DNA of 6,057 nt from Pseudothermotoga sp. (GCA_028276125.1 JAPYWY010000108.1:1-6057), one strand, 5' to 3'. Positions 1 through 6,057 are shown, counted from the stretch's first letter. Translations and numbers: made by a program. The notes: generated by a model from the letters alone, not told the origin.

Positions 1-191
1 TGACCGTCGTCGATGCCTTCGATGCCATGACCACAGACAGGCCTTACAAGAAAAGCATGACTTTGAAGGAGGCCATCGTTGAGATAGAGCGTTGCAGTGG
101 CACTCAGTTCGATCCATACTTGGCGAGGAAGTTCGTCGAATTACTCAAGGAAAGTCCTGAAATTTTCTTCAAGAGAGGTGGTTCTCAGTGA
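1..191 (+). CDS. HD-GYP-type phosphohydrolase, C-terminal fragment (5' end outside window)
   Basis: The reading frame is open from the left edge (first whole codon at 3) to TGA at 189-191 and gives 62 residues. It reads DAFDAMTTDRPYKK near the start, then a CSGTQFDP segment, which is the characteristic end of an HD-GYP domain. The D in the VVDAFDAM stretch corresponds to the last metal-binding aspartate of the HD fold. Complete HD-GYP proteins hydrolyse cyclic di-GMP, usually to GMP or pGpG, and often carry sensory PAS, GAF or receiver domains at the N-terminus. The catalytic HD and GYP motifs lie upstream and cannot be checked, so activity and substrate are inferred, and a general HD-domain phosphohydrolase remains possible. 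Its stop overlaps the GTG start of kal by 4 bp, so it is probably in the same transcript and coupled to kal. Confidence 0.85.
   Translation, partial: TVVDAFDAMTTDRPYKKSMTLKEAIVEIERCSGTQFDPYLARKFVELLKESPEIFFKRGGSQ
174..181 (+). promoter_or_regulatory. Ribosome binding site of kal
   Basis: AGAGGTGG lies inside the end of the HD-GYP gene, 6 bases before GTG at 188. The spacing favours GTG 188 over the in-frame ATG at 197, which would be 15 bases away. Confidence 0.7.
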
Positions 192-589
192 AAGCGATGT
201 TGAGGTTGAGAATGAGCGAGCACGATGCACATTACGCTGGCGGATTGGTCGATGGAGCGAAGATACTGCAGCTCATGGGCGATGTCGCTACGGAACTTTT
301 GATCAGGCACGACGGTGACGAAGGTTTGTTGAGGGCGTACGAGACCGTCGAGTTCTTGAAGCCCGTCTTCGCAGGAGATTTTCTCGAAGTATATGGTGAA
401 ATCGTCGAGGTCGGCAACACCTCAAGAAAGATGAAGTTCGAGGTGTACAAAGTGATCAGCAACGCGCGGATTGCTGAACAGCCTTCGGCTTGCGACGTGC
501 TCGATCCACCCGTGCTCGTCGCGAAGGCAGTTGCAGTCTGCGTGGTTCCGAAGGACAAACAGAGGAGGTCACAAGGATGGAAAAGCTGA
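188..589 (+). CDS. kal: 3-aminobutyryl-CoA ammonia-lyase (hotdog fold)
   Basis: The 133-residue product matches Kal of anaerobic lysine fermentation, which eliminates ammonia from L-3-aminobutyryl-CoA to give crotonyl-CoA in the cytoplasm (EC 4.3.1.14). Recognisable segments are LRLRMSEHDAHYAGGLVDGA (about residues 5-24), GDVATELLIRHDGDEGL (31-47), VEFLKPVFAGDF (54-65), VGNTSRKM (75-82) and the end CVVPKDKQRR. This pattern and length fit a single hotdog domain. GTG 188 is chosen because of its ribosome binding site, but ATG 197 (MLRLRMSEH) is an alternative since homologues commonly begin near there. The GTGA at 188-191 overlaps the stop of the HD-GYP gene, and the last 13 bp overlap the start of kce. 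Kce makes the substrate of Kal, so the neighbour strongly supports the call. Identification is from recalled family sequence. Confidence 0.93.
   Translation: MKAMLRLRMSEHDAHYAGGLVDGAKILQLMGDVATELLIRHDGDEGLLRAYETVEFLKPVFAGDFLEVYGEIVEVGNTSRKMKFEVYKVISNARIAEQPSACDVLDPPVLVAKAVAVCVVPKDKQRRSQGWKS
563..569 (+). promoter_or_regulatory. Ribosome binding site of kce
   Basis: A perfect AGGAGGT within the last codons of kal, 7 bases before ATG 577. It fixes the kce start at 577 rather than the longer open frame that begins at 490. Confidence 0.85.
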
Positions 590-1404
590 TCATAACTGTT
601 GCGGTCTGTGGCGCCGAGGTCACGAGGGAAGATACCCCTTACATCCCGATCACTCCGGAAGAGATCGCCCAACAAACGTACGATGCTTACCTTGCAGGTG
701 CATCCATCGTTCACGTCCACGTCAGAGACGAAAACGGTAATCCAACGCAAGATCCGCAGATTTTCAAAAGAACGGTTCAGCTGATAAGACAAAAGTGTCC
801 CGACATCATCGTGCAAGTTTCCACAGGAGGGGCCGTGTGGATGACTCCAGAAGAGAGGCTCCAATCGCTCGAGGCCGATCCGGACATGGCCACGCTCACC
901 ACGGGCACGGTGAACTTTGGAAATGAAGTGTTCTTCAACAGCATGCCTGTGATCGAGAAGTTCGCCTTAGCCATGAAAGAGAAGGGTATCATGCCGGAAT
1001 TCGAGTGCTTCGATCTGGGCCACATAAACAACGCCCTGACTCTGGTGAAGAAGAATTTGGTTCAAGGCCATCTACACTTCGATTTCGTCATGGGAGTTCC
1101 TGGCGGTATAGCTGCGAACGCGAGGAATCTGGTCACGATGGTGGACAGTCTTCCTGTCGGTGCGACGTGGTCGGTGGCAGGGATAGCTAGACACGAGTTC
1201 GCCATGGCCGCTCTGGCCATCGTCATGGGAGGACACGTGAGGGTTGGCCTGGAGGACAACATCTACATAGAGAAGGGAGTGCTTGCGAAATCGAACGCGG
1301 AACTGGTCGAAAAGGTCGTGAGGTTGGCCAAAGAACTCGGCAGGCCGATCGCCACGGCGAAAGAAGCCAGAGAAATTCTACAACTCGGGGAGAGAAGAAA
1401 ATGA
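577..1404 (+). CDS. kce: 3-keto-5-aminohexanoate cleavage enzyme (BKACE family, DUF849)
   Basis: This 275-residue TIM-barrel enzyme condenses 3-keto-5-aminohexanoate with acetyl-CoA and cleaves it to acetoacetate and L-3-aminobutyryl-CoA, the central step of lysine fermentation. The sequence starts MEKLIITVAVCGAEVTRED and contains HVHVRDENG, whose H46 and H48 are the metal ligands of the family. RVGLEDN near the C-terminus supplies R222, E226 and D227, with E226 as the likely third zinc ligand. E14 and S82 (VQVSTGG) also sit where the characterised enzyme has active-site residues. This pattern supports true Kce rather than a BKACE relative with another substrate, although family members do vary in substrate. 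The start is set by the perfect AGGAGGT site; the frame stays open upstream to 490 but that would run deep into kal. It overlaps kal by 13 bp and guaA by ATGA at 1401-1404. Confidence 0.94.
   Translation: MEKLIITVAVCGAEVTREDTPYIPITPEEIAQQTYDAYLAGASIVHVHVRDENGNPTQDPQIFKRTVQLIRQKCPDIIVQVSTGGAVWMTPEERLQSLEADPDMATLTTGTVNFGNEVFFNSMPVIEKFALAMKEKGIMPEFECFDLGHINNALTLVKKNLVQGHLHFDFVMGVPGGIAANARNLVTMVDSLPVGATWSVAGIARHEFAMAALAIVMGGHVRVGLEDNIYIEKGVLAKSNAELVEKVVRLAKELGRPIATAKEAREILQLGERRK
1387..1394 (+). promoter_or_regulatory. Ribosome binding site of guaA
   Basis: GGGGAGAG within the last codons of kce, 6 bases before ATG 1401. With the ATGA stop/start overlap it points to coupled translation of kce and guaA. 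Confidence 0.6.
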
Positions 1405-2915
1405 AGGTTCTCATACTCGACTACGGTTCGCAGTACACACAACTCATCGCGCGTGTCGTGAGAGAACTTGGTTATTACAGCCAAGTGGTCCAGCCCGACG
1501 AAGACGTGGACGTCTCGGACATAGGTGCCCTGATCCTTTCAGGTGGACCTGCGAGCGTGTACGAACCAAACGCGCCGAGACTCCCGGGTTGGTTCGATGT
1601 TTACAAAGGCAAGGTGCTCGGAATATGTTACGGCATGCAACTTCTCGCACACGAACTGGGTGGAAAGGTCGAACCTGGTGAGCTCGCAGAGTACGGTAGA
1701 ACGGAGATCAAGATCGTTAAAGACGATCCCATCTTTGAGAACGTTCCAGGAGAAACTGTCGTTTGGATGAGTCATTCAGACGTGGTCAAAGCCTTGCCCA
1801 GAGGCTTCGAAGTCAAGGCTTATTCGAAGAACGGCTTGATCGTGGCTGCGAGCGATCATGAAAGATTTTGGCTTTTGCAATTCCATCCAGAGGTTCGTCA
1901 CACACAGTTTGGAAGACAGATGCTGCAGAACTTTCTGAGCAGGATATGCGGTTTGAAACCGAACTGGAACTTGGAAGATTTCATCACACGAAAGATCGAA
2001 GAACTCAGAAAAGAATTGAGCGGTAAGAAGGTAATCGCCGCGCTATCGGGTGGTGTGGATTCTTCCGTCGCGTGCGTCCTGGTGCACAGGGCGATCGGTA
2101 CGGATTTGCGTTGCGTGTTCGTCGATCATGGTTTGTTGAGAAAGAACGAGCCGGAAGAAGTGATGAACGTTTTCAAGAACATGCTGCAGCTGAACGTGGT
2201 GAAGATAGACGCGCGCGAGAGATTTTTGAGCAAACTGAAGGGTGTGGACGATCCAGAGAAGAAGAGGAAGATCATCGGAGAGGAGTTCATAAGAGTTTTC
2301 GAGCAAGAAGCGAAGAGTTACGGTGCGACGCACTTGGTTCAGGGAACGATCTATTCGGACGTGATAGAGAGTGCAAAATCTGGCAAGAAAACGGCGGCGA
2401 TAAAGAGCCATCACAACGTTGGAGGGCTTCCAGAGAAGATGGATCTGAAGATTGTCGAGCCACTGAGGAACTTGTTCAAGGACGAAGTGAGGATCGTCGG
2501 AGAGATGCTCGGTATACCCAGGAGCGTGATCCACAGACAACCCTTCCCAGGTCCGGGTCTGGCTGTGCGCGTGATCGGGTCCGTCGACGAAGAGAAACTC
2601 AACATCCTCAGAGAGGCAGACCACATACTCATCGAAACACTCAGAGAAACAGGCTGGTACGAAAAGATCTGGCAAGCCTTCGCCGTTCTTTTGCCGGTGA
2701 GATCGGTTGGGGTGAGGGGCGACAGAAGGGCCTACGATTACGTGTTGGCGATAAGGTGCGTCGACAGCGTCGAGGGCATGACGGCCGACTGGTCGAAGGT
2801 CCCGCACGACGTGTTAGACTTGATATCGCGCAGGATTCTGAACGGCGTCAAAGGAGTCGGGAGGGTAGTGTACGACATCAGTTCAAAGCCACCAGCGACC
2901 ATCGAGTGGGAATAG
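1401..2915 (+). CDS. guaA: GMP synthase (glutamine-hydrolysing)
   Basis: This complete 504-residue GuaA converts XMP to GMP using ATP and ammonia taken from glutamine (EC 6.3.5.2). The N-terminal class I glutamine amidotransferase domain (about residues 1-185) begins VLILDYGSQYTQLIAR and has the nucleophile C76 in GICYGMQ plus H162 and E164 in QFHPE. The ATP pyrophosphatase domain follows, with the PP-loop SGGVDSS at 216-222 and HHNVGGLPE from about 337. The C-terminal dimerisation domain contains FPGPGLAVRVIG from about 382, SVEGMTADW, and the usual end KPPATIEWE. Nothing is missing, and the length is a little below the 525 residues of E. coli. It overlaps the kce stop by 4 bp, so purine synthesis is here linked to amino acid fermentation genes, which is not the usual guaB or purine-operon context. 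No promoter or purine riboswitch is visible ahead of it, as that sequence is kce coding. Confidence 0.98.
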   Translation: MKVLILDYGSQYTQLIARVVRELGYYSQVVQPDEDVDVSDIGALILSGGPASVYEPNAPRLPGWFDVYKGKVLGICYGMQLLAHELGGKVEPGELAEYGRTEIKIVKDDPIFENVPGETVVWMSHSDVVKALPRGFEVKAYSKNGLIVAASDHERFWLLQFHPEVRHTQFGRQMLQNFLSRICGLKPNWNLEDFITRKIEELRKELSGKKVIAALSGGVDSSVACVLVHRAIGTDLRCVFVDHGLLRKNEPEEVMNVFKNMLQLNVVKIDARERFLSKLKGVDDPEKKRKIIGEEFIRVFEQEAKSYGATHLVQGTIYSDVIESAKSGKKTAAIKSHHNVGGLPEKMDLKIVEPLRNLFKDEVRIVGEMLGIPRSVIHRQPFPGPGLAVRVIGSVDEEKLNILREADHILIETLRETGWYEKIWQAFAVLLPVRSVGVRGDRRAYDYVLAIRCVDSVEGMTADWSKVPHDVLDLISRRILNGVKGVGRVVYDISSKPPATIEWE

Positions 2916-2970
2916 GCTGAGCCTCTATGCCGCTTCCTTCATAAAGAATTTCAGCATTCTGAACTACGAC

Positions 2971-4059
2971 ATGTTGCTCCAGCTCAGGATGAGGGAGTTG
3001 TCGATAGACCTCTTCTCCATAAGTTTCCTCTCGACGATCACGAGCGCAATTGGAAGCTTGGCAACTCCTTTTTGGGGAGCACTGAGCGACGAATCCAAGA
3101 GCAGAAAGAAAATCTTGTTGATAGCCATCTCGGTCGCTCTCGTCGTCTTACCAGGTTACACCATCGCGAAGCGGGCAGCACACTTCTTTTTCGTGGCTGC
3201 GATCTTCACCTTCTTTTCGAGCGCGTTCGATCCCATTTCGATGGCGATCTTCGTCGAGTCTTCCAAGTTGAACAGCAACGCCGTTGTGAGCATTGTGAAC
3301 GCGGTGAACTCTCTCGGAATGGGTGTGGGGAGGATCGTCATATCCCCTCTGCTGAACCTTCTCTCGGTAGTTCACGTGATGTTGATCTTGTTCTTCGTCG
3401 CATTAACGATGCTGTACTTCGTTCAGAGAACCGCGGTCGTACCGCACCACAGGTACGAAGTCCAAAGGACGAACCTTCAGAGGGTTTTCTCCGCGATAAC
3501 TTCGAAGAGTGTTCTGAAGAAGAAGAACTTGTGGGCCATGTACCTTGGCTCGTTCTTGAGACAGCTGGGTATAGGTGGCACCTTCGCGCTGATAGCGGTC
3601 TACCTCGTTGAAGAGGTAGGCATGAAGAAGTCGGCGACCATCCTGTTGGCCTCTGCCAACCCCCTCATGCAGGTGCCTTCACACTTCTTGGCAGCTTGGA
3701 TGATGCAAAAAGTCCCGAGCAAGTACGTCGCAGCCTTCGGTATGCTCACATCCGGCCTTGGTGCGTTGCTTTTCGTACCAGCGGATTCGACCTTGACGGT
3801 CCTTCTGGCCTACGCGGTCTCGGGTTTTGGATTTGGAACCTTCATCAACGGAGCGACGGGTTTCGTCATAGAGAACGTGCCAGTGAACAGGCGCGCTGAA
3901 TTCCTCGGACTGCTGACTTCCGTCAGGTCCTTTGGAAGTCTCTTCGGTCCACTGCTCGCAGGCTGGCTTGCAACCTTTTCCTTCACGCTGGTCTTCGTCA
4001 CGATGGGCTCGATCATGATCTTCGGCTCGATCGTAACGTGGGTTTACTGTCAGCGTTGA
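2971..4059 (+). CDS. MFS family transporter, start uncertain (coding probably extends upstream to about 2917)
   Basis: The protein from the first ATG has 362 residues and is strongly hydrophobic, with about 11 membrane segments (roughly residues 12-34, 48-65, 70-90, 104-122, 125-145, 188-210, 220-240, 251-270, 276-292, 305-330, 335-358). A charged cytoplasmic loop at about 146-185 separates the two six-helix halves. The loop after the second helix of the full protein reads GALSDESKSRKK (36-47), a form of the MFS motif A. From ATG 2971 the first helix is cut short and no ribosome binding site precedes it. The same frame is open back to 2869 and encodes LSLYAASFIKNFSILNYD just upstream, which looks like the missing first MFS helix. 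No ATG, GTG or TTG occurs in that stretch, only CTG at 2917, one base after the guaA stop. The substrate cannot be read from the sequence. The gene follows guaA on the same strand, and its last 10 bp overlap the minus-strand gene. Confidence 0.85.
   Translation: MLLQLRMRELSIDLFSISFLSTITSAIGSLATPFWGALSDESKSRKKILLIAISVALVVLPGYTIAKRAAHFFFVAAIFTFFSSAFDPISMAIFVESSKLNSNAVVSIVNAVNSLGMGVGRIVISPLLNLLSVVHVMLILFFVALTMLYFVQRTAVVPHHRYEVQRTNLQRVFSAITSKSVLKKKNLWAMYLGSFLRQLGIGGTFALIAVYLVEEVGMKKSATILLASANPLMQVPSHFLAAWMMQKVPSKYVAAFGMLTSGLGALLFVPADSTLTVLLAYAVSGFGFGTFINGATGFVIENVPVNRRAEFLGLLTSVRSFGSLFGPLLAGWLATFSFTLVFVTMGSIMIFGSIVTWVYCQR
4050..4059. other. Tail-to-tail overlap of converging operons
   Basis: The last 10 bp of the MFS gene (stop TGA 4057-4059) are also the last codons of the minus-strand hypothetical gene (its TGA is the complement of 4050-4052). 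No GC-rich hairpin followed by a T run is apparent on either strand around 4030-4110, so neither operon shows an intrinsic terminator here. Confidence 0.8.
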
Positions 4060-4436
4060 TCGGGTCTTTCCTGCAGTCTGAACAAATCCGTCCTTTCGGT
4101 GTTGGAGAGCAACGATTTTCTTCTGTGTGCAGCGTTCAGAGCCATCCTCTTGAGGATCGCGGGTAGATCGCTTTTGGTGAGCACTTCTTTGCCAAGGACC
4201 TGTTCCAACTGCGGAAAGAGTCTGTATCCGTTCTCGCTCTCCGGTTCGAAGATGATCTGGTCCGAATGGTCCTTTGTGATCGCTGGATTCACTCTGCTGA
4301 GAAGTTTGATAGCGAATTCGATGAAAACTTCTCCCGTCTCTTCCGGTCTCTTCACGGCGGCGAGTCTCTCACGGTAGGCGCTCTCGAGTTCCTTTTCGAA
4401 CTTCACGAAAGAGAGAACCTTTTCACCCTTCTTCAC
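4050..4436 (-). CDS. Hypothetical protein, third gene of the serS-rsmE operon
   Basis: I do not recognise this 128-residue protein. It is soluble and rich in charged residues, with no signal peptide, membrane segment or cysteine. It appears mostly helical: an amphipathic charged N-terminal part (about 10-48, FVKFEKELESAYRERLAAVKR and EVFIEFAIKLLSRV), a short central stretch with IIFEPESENGYRLF (61-74), and a second helical part (76-108) ending in a basic AAHRRK. The start is GTG at 4434-4436, three bases after the rsmE stop and 6 bases after a strong GAGGAGGGG site. Those signals and the conserved-looking position make it a real gene. Its 3' end overlaps the end of the convergent MFS gene by 10 bp. 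A role linked to translation is only suggested by its neighbours. Confidence 0.8.
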   Translation of the reverse strand: MKKGEKVLSFVKFEKELESAYRERLAAVKRPEETGEVFIEFAIKLLSRVNPAITKDHSDQIIFEPESENGYRLFPQLEQVLGKEVLTKSDLPAILKRMALNAAHRRKSLLSNTERTDLFRLQERPDQR

Positions 4437-4439
4437 GGC

Positions 4440-5123
4440 TCACCCCTCCTCAAGAGGATCGTTCAGAAAGTACATCAACCCCATGACGAGCAGGGCCGCA
4501 GTCTCGAACCTGAAGATCGTTTCTCCCAAACTGAACAGCGCGTACTTCGAACGCAGAACGTTCAACTCCGCATCCGTGAAGTCTCCTTCCGGACCGACGA
4601 CGATGTTGTTGAAATGGATCGCACGCGAGATCGTCAGCTGTTCACCTGATCGATGGAGCACGAACGTCTGCGATGGTTCAACGGGAAGATCAAAATTGTC
4701 CAAGACCACAAGCTTCGGAAAGTGACACCGAGCACACTGTTTGGCCGCGTTCCGGATCACGAGACTCAGTTTGTCCAGCTTGTCGGTGTAAGATCTGCCC
4801 CTGCTCGATTTGTACACCACTATCCTCGCTACACCAAGCTCAACAGCTTTTTCTACGAGCCATCTGAGCCTCTCCCAGTGCTGCGAGGCTATGCACAAGG
4901 TCAAAGAGAGTATCTTCTCCCTCTTCTCTTTAGACTCGATGAGTCTGGCGATCGATTCATCTTTGCCTATCTTCAGAACACGACAACGATAGAGTCTTCC
5001 CTCTCCGTCCGTGACGAGTATCTCTTCGTTTTCCTTGATCCTCACCACTTTCAGATGCTGTGTCTCGTGCTCGTCGAGGACGATCTCTCCGTCTTTCAAC
5101 CTTCCGTAAAAGAGGTGGGGCAA
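4440..5123 (-). CDS. rsmE: 16S rRNA (uracil-1498-N3)-methyltransferase
   Basis: This 227-residue protein is a SPOUT-class, knotted methyltransferase that uses S-adenosylmethionine to methylate U1498 of 16S rRNA in the assembled small subunit. The N-terminal part (about 1-70) is the PUA-like RNA-binding domain, beginning MPHLFYGR with HETQHLKVVRIKENEEILVTDGEG, close to the Thermotoga form. The C-terminal catalytic domain has WERLRWLVEKAVELGV (83-98), RNAAKQCAR (124-132), VVGPEGDFTDAEL (175-187) and SLGETIFRFETAALL (198-212), the last two forming the cofactor-binding knot. GPEGD replaces the more common GPEGG. The TTG start at 5121-5123 is forced: the first internal methionine is residue 214, the ribosome binding site fits, and homologues start here. 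It begins directly after the serS stop and lies 3 bp before the next gene. Confidence 0.95.
   Translation of the reverse strand: MPHLFYGRLKDGEIVLDEHETQHLKVVRIKENEEILVTDGEGRLYRCRVLKIGKDESIARLIESKEKREKILSLTLCIASQHWERLRWLVEKAVELGVARIVVYKSSRGRSYTDKLDKLSLVIRNAAKQCARCHFPKLVVLDNFDLPVEPSQTFVLHRSGEQLTISRAIHFNNIVVGPEGDFTDAELNVLRSKYALFSLGETIFRFETAALLVMGLMYFLNDPLEEG
4443..4451 (-). promoter_or_regulatory. Ribosome binding site of the small downstream gene
   Basis: On the minus strand GAGGAGGGG, inside the last codons of rsmE, sits 6 bases before GTG 4436. It decides the GTG start and suggests coupled translation with rsmE. Confidence 0.75.
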
Positions 5124-6057
5124 TCAGGGAATCACCTCGCAACCCAGATAAGGTTGCAGGGCTTTGGGAACATCTATTCTTCCGTCGGGCCTCTGGTAGT
5201 TCTCCACGATCGCCACGAGCGTTCTTCCAATCGCCACCCCAGAACCGTTGAGCGTGTGAACGTAGTCGAGTTTTCCGTCTTTTCTTCTGTAGCGGATGTT
5301 GCCTCTTCTCGCCTGGAAATCCGCATCGTTACTGCACGAAGATATCTCTTTGTAGGCGTTGTAAGATGGTAGCCAAACCTCCAGATCGTACGTCTTCGCC
5401 GCACCGAAACCCATGTCGCCCGTGCACAGCAAGACAACCCTGTAAGGTAGTTCCAATCTTTGTAGTACCTCTTCTGCGTGGCGAACGAGCGTTTCAAGGT
5501 CTTCGAAAGAACGTTCCGGAGTTGTCAGCCACACGAGCTCGACCTTGTCGAATTGGTGCTGTCTTATCATGCCACGCACGTCTTTCCCGTAACTGCCCGC
5601 TTCTCTCCTGTAGCAAGGTGTGTAGGCTGTGTAGAGCAGCGGAAGTTGTTTTTCTTCCAAGATCTCGTCCGATCTGAGCGCCACCAAGGGAACCTCCGCA
5701 GTGGGTATGAGGAACAGATCGTCCGAATCTATTCTGTACGCTTCCTCCTCGAACTTTGGAAGTTGTCCAGTGACAATCATCGTGCTGCGTTTGACGAGGT
5801 GCGGCACCCAGACTTCGGTGTAACCGTGCTCCTTGGTGTGGAGATCGAGCATGAAGTTGATCAACGCGCGCTCCAGCCTCGCGAACGCCGAGTACATGAC
5901 CGTGAAGCGCGAACCAGACAGTTTCGCGGCCCTGTCGAAATCCATCAAACCGAGCTGTGGACCAAGATCCCAGTGTGCTTTGGCTTCGAAATCGAACTTC
6001 CTCGGCTCGCCCCATCTTCTGACCTCGACGTTGTGTGTTTCATCCGGTCCGATTGGA
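5124..6057 (-). CDS. serS: Seryl-tRNA synthetase, 3' part (5' end outside window)
   Basis: The frame is open from the right edge to TGA at 5124-5126 and gives 310 residues; the usual length is about 425, so roughly the first 115 residues, mainly the N-terminal coiled-coil tRNA-binding arm, are missing. The enzyme charges tRNA-Ser (and tRNA-Sec where present) with serine (EC 6.1.1.11). The visible part is the class II catalytic core: VEVRRWGEPRKFDFEAKAHW near the edge, motif 1 around LERALINFMLDLHTKEHGYTEVWVP, the serine-site PTAEVPL (about 5680-5708), motif 2 as CYRREAGSYGKDVRGMIRQHQF (from about 5619 leftward), and motif 3 as NGSGVAIGRTLVAIVENYQ (about 5190-5250). It ends ALQPYLGCEVIP. A shorter frame beginning at 5948 is only an internal TTG; homology clearly continues to the edge. 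It is the upstream gene of rsmE, whose ribosome binding site lies in its last codons. Confidence 0.97.
   Translation of the reverse strand, partial: PIGPDETHNVEVRRWGEPRKFDFEAKAHWDLGPQLGLMDFDRAAKLSGSRFTVMYSAFARLERALINFMLDLHTKEHGYTEVWVPHLVKRSTMIVTGQLPKFEEEAYRIDSDDLFLIPTAEVPLVALRSDEILEEKQLPLLYTAYTPCYRREAGSYGKDVRGMIRQHQFDKVELVWLTTPERSFEDLETLVRHAEEVLQRLELPYRVVLLCTGDMGFGAAKTYDLEVWLPSYNAYKEISSCSNDADFQARRGNIRYRRKDGKLDYVHTLNGSGVAIGRTLVAIVENYQRPDGRIDVPKALQPYLGCEVIP
5131..5138 (-). promoter_or_regulatory. Ribosome binding site of rsmE
   Basis: On the minus strand GAGGTGAT, inside the last codons of serS, lies 7 bases before TTG 5123. It is an eight-base match to the 16S rRNA anti-Shine-Dalgarno sequence and supports the unusual TTG start. 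Confidence 0.85.

Noticed and set aside
490..576. Possible 29-residue N-terminal extension of kce
   Set aside because: It would overlap kal by about 100 bp, reads like a shadow (arginine-rich), and a perfect ribosome binding site plus homology place the start at 577.
232..864. Minus-strand open frame (210 codons) opposite kal and kce
   Set aside because: Antisense to two well-supported genes and without domain-like sequence.
2043..2807. Long minus-strand open frame (254 codons) opposite guaA
   Set aside because: It lies wholly antisense to a clearly complete guaA, has no recognisable motif, and its composition (many H, R, L) is typical of a shadow frame.
2945..2963. Short inverted repeats after guaA (TTCAG/CTGAA and AGAAT/ATTCT)
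   Set aside because: Five-base AT-rich stems that compete with each other, have no T tract, and lie in what appears to be the 5' coding part of the MFS gene; not a credible terminator in a thermophile.
4653..5372. Plus-strand open frame (239 codons) across rsmE and serS
   Set aside because: Antisense to two conserved enzymes and crosses their junction; no recognisable protein features.
1..6057. Search for CRISPR repeats, tRNA or rRNA genes, insertion sequence ends and riboswitches
   Set aside because: The window is almost entirely accounted for by conserved coding genes, and no tandem or spaced repeats, cloverleaf or transposase signature was seen.

Overview
The window looks like chromosomal DNA from a member of the Thermotogales, most likely Pseudothermotoga-like. 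The evidence is the RsmE protein, which resembles the Thermotoga form from its first residues (MPHLFYG), the serS-rsmE linkage, strong GGAGGTGA-type ribosome binding sites, frequent GTG/TTG starts, tight gene packing, and AGA/AGG-rich coding at roughly half GC. The genus is an inference from memory of these families; no search was run. Almost every base is coding, and no gene-free stretch approaches 300 bases.

The left two thirds (1-4059) is one plus-strand run. It opens with the C-terminal end of an HD-GYP-type phosphohydrolase, continues with kal (3-aminobutyryl-CoA ammonia-lyase), kce (3-keto-5-aminohexanoate cleavage enzyme) and guaA (GMP synthase), and ends with a major facilitator superfamily (MFS) transporter. 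The first four genes overlap by 4, 13 and 4 bp, so they are almost certainly co-transcribed and translationally coupled. kce and kal catalyse consecutive steps of anaerobic lysine fermentation: Kce converts 3-keto-5-aminohexanoate and acetyl-CoA to acetoacetate and 3-aminobutyryl-CoA, and Kal removes ammonia to give crotonyl-CoA. The other lysine-pathway genes (kamA, kamD/E, kdd) are not in the window.

The right third (4050-6057) is a minus-strand run read from the right edge: serS (cut by the window edge), rsmE and a small unrecognised gene. rsmE starts at TTG directly after the serS stop. The small gene starts at GTG three bases after the rsmE stop. This is a translation-themed operon (seryl-tRNA charging and 16S rRNA methylation) with a hypothetical protein at its end. 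The two runs converge and their last genes overlap tail to tail by 10 bp, leaving no intergenic space for a terminator.

I found no mobile element, CRISPR array, tRNA, rRNA or clearly new system. The points most worth a second look are the 5' end of the MFS gene, which seems to begin upstream of its first ATG at a non-standard codon just after the guaA stop, and the unusual coupling of an HD-GYP protein and GMP synthase to two lysine-fermentation enzymes.
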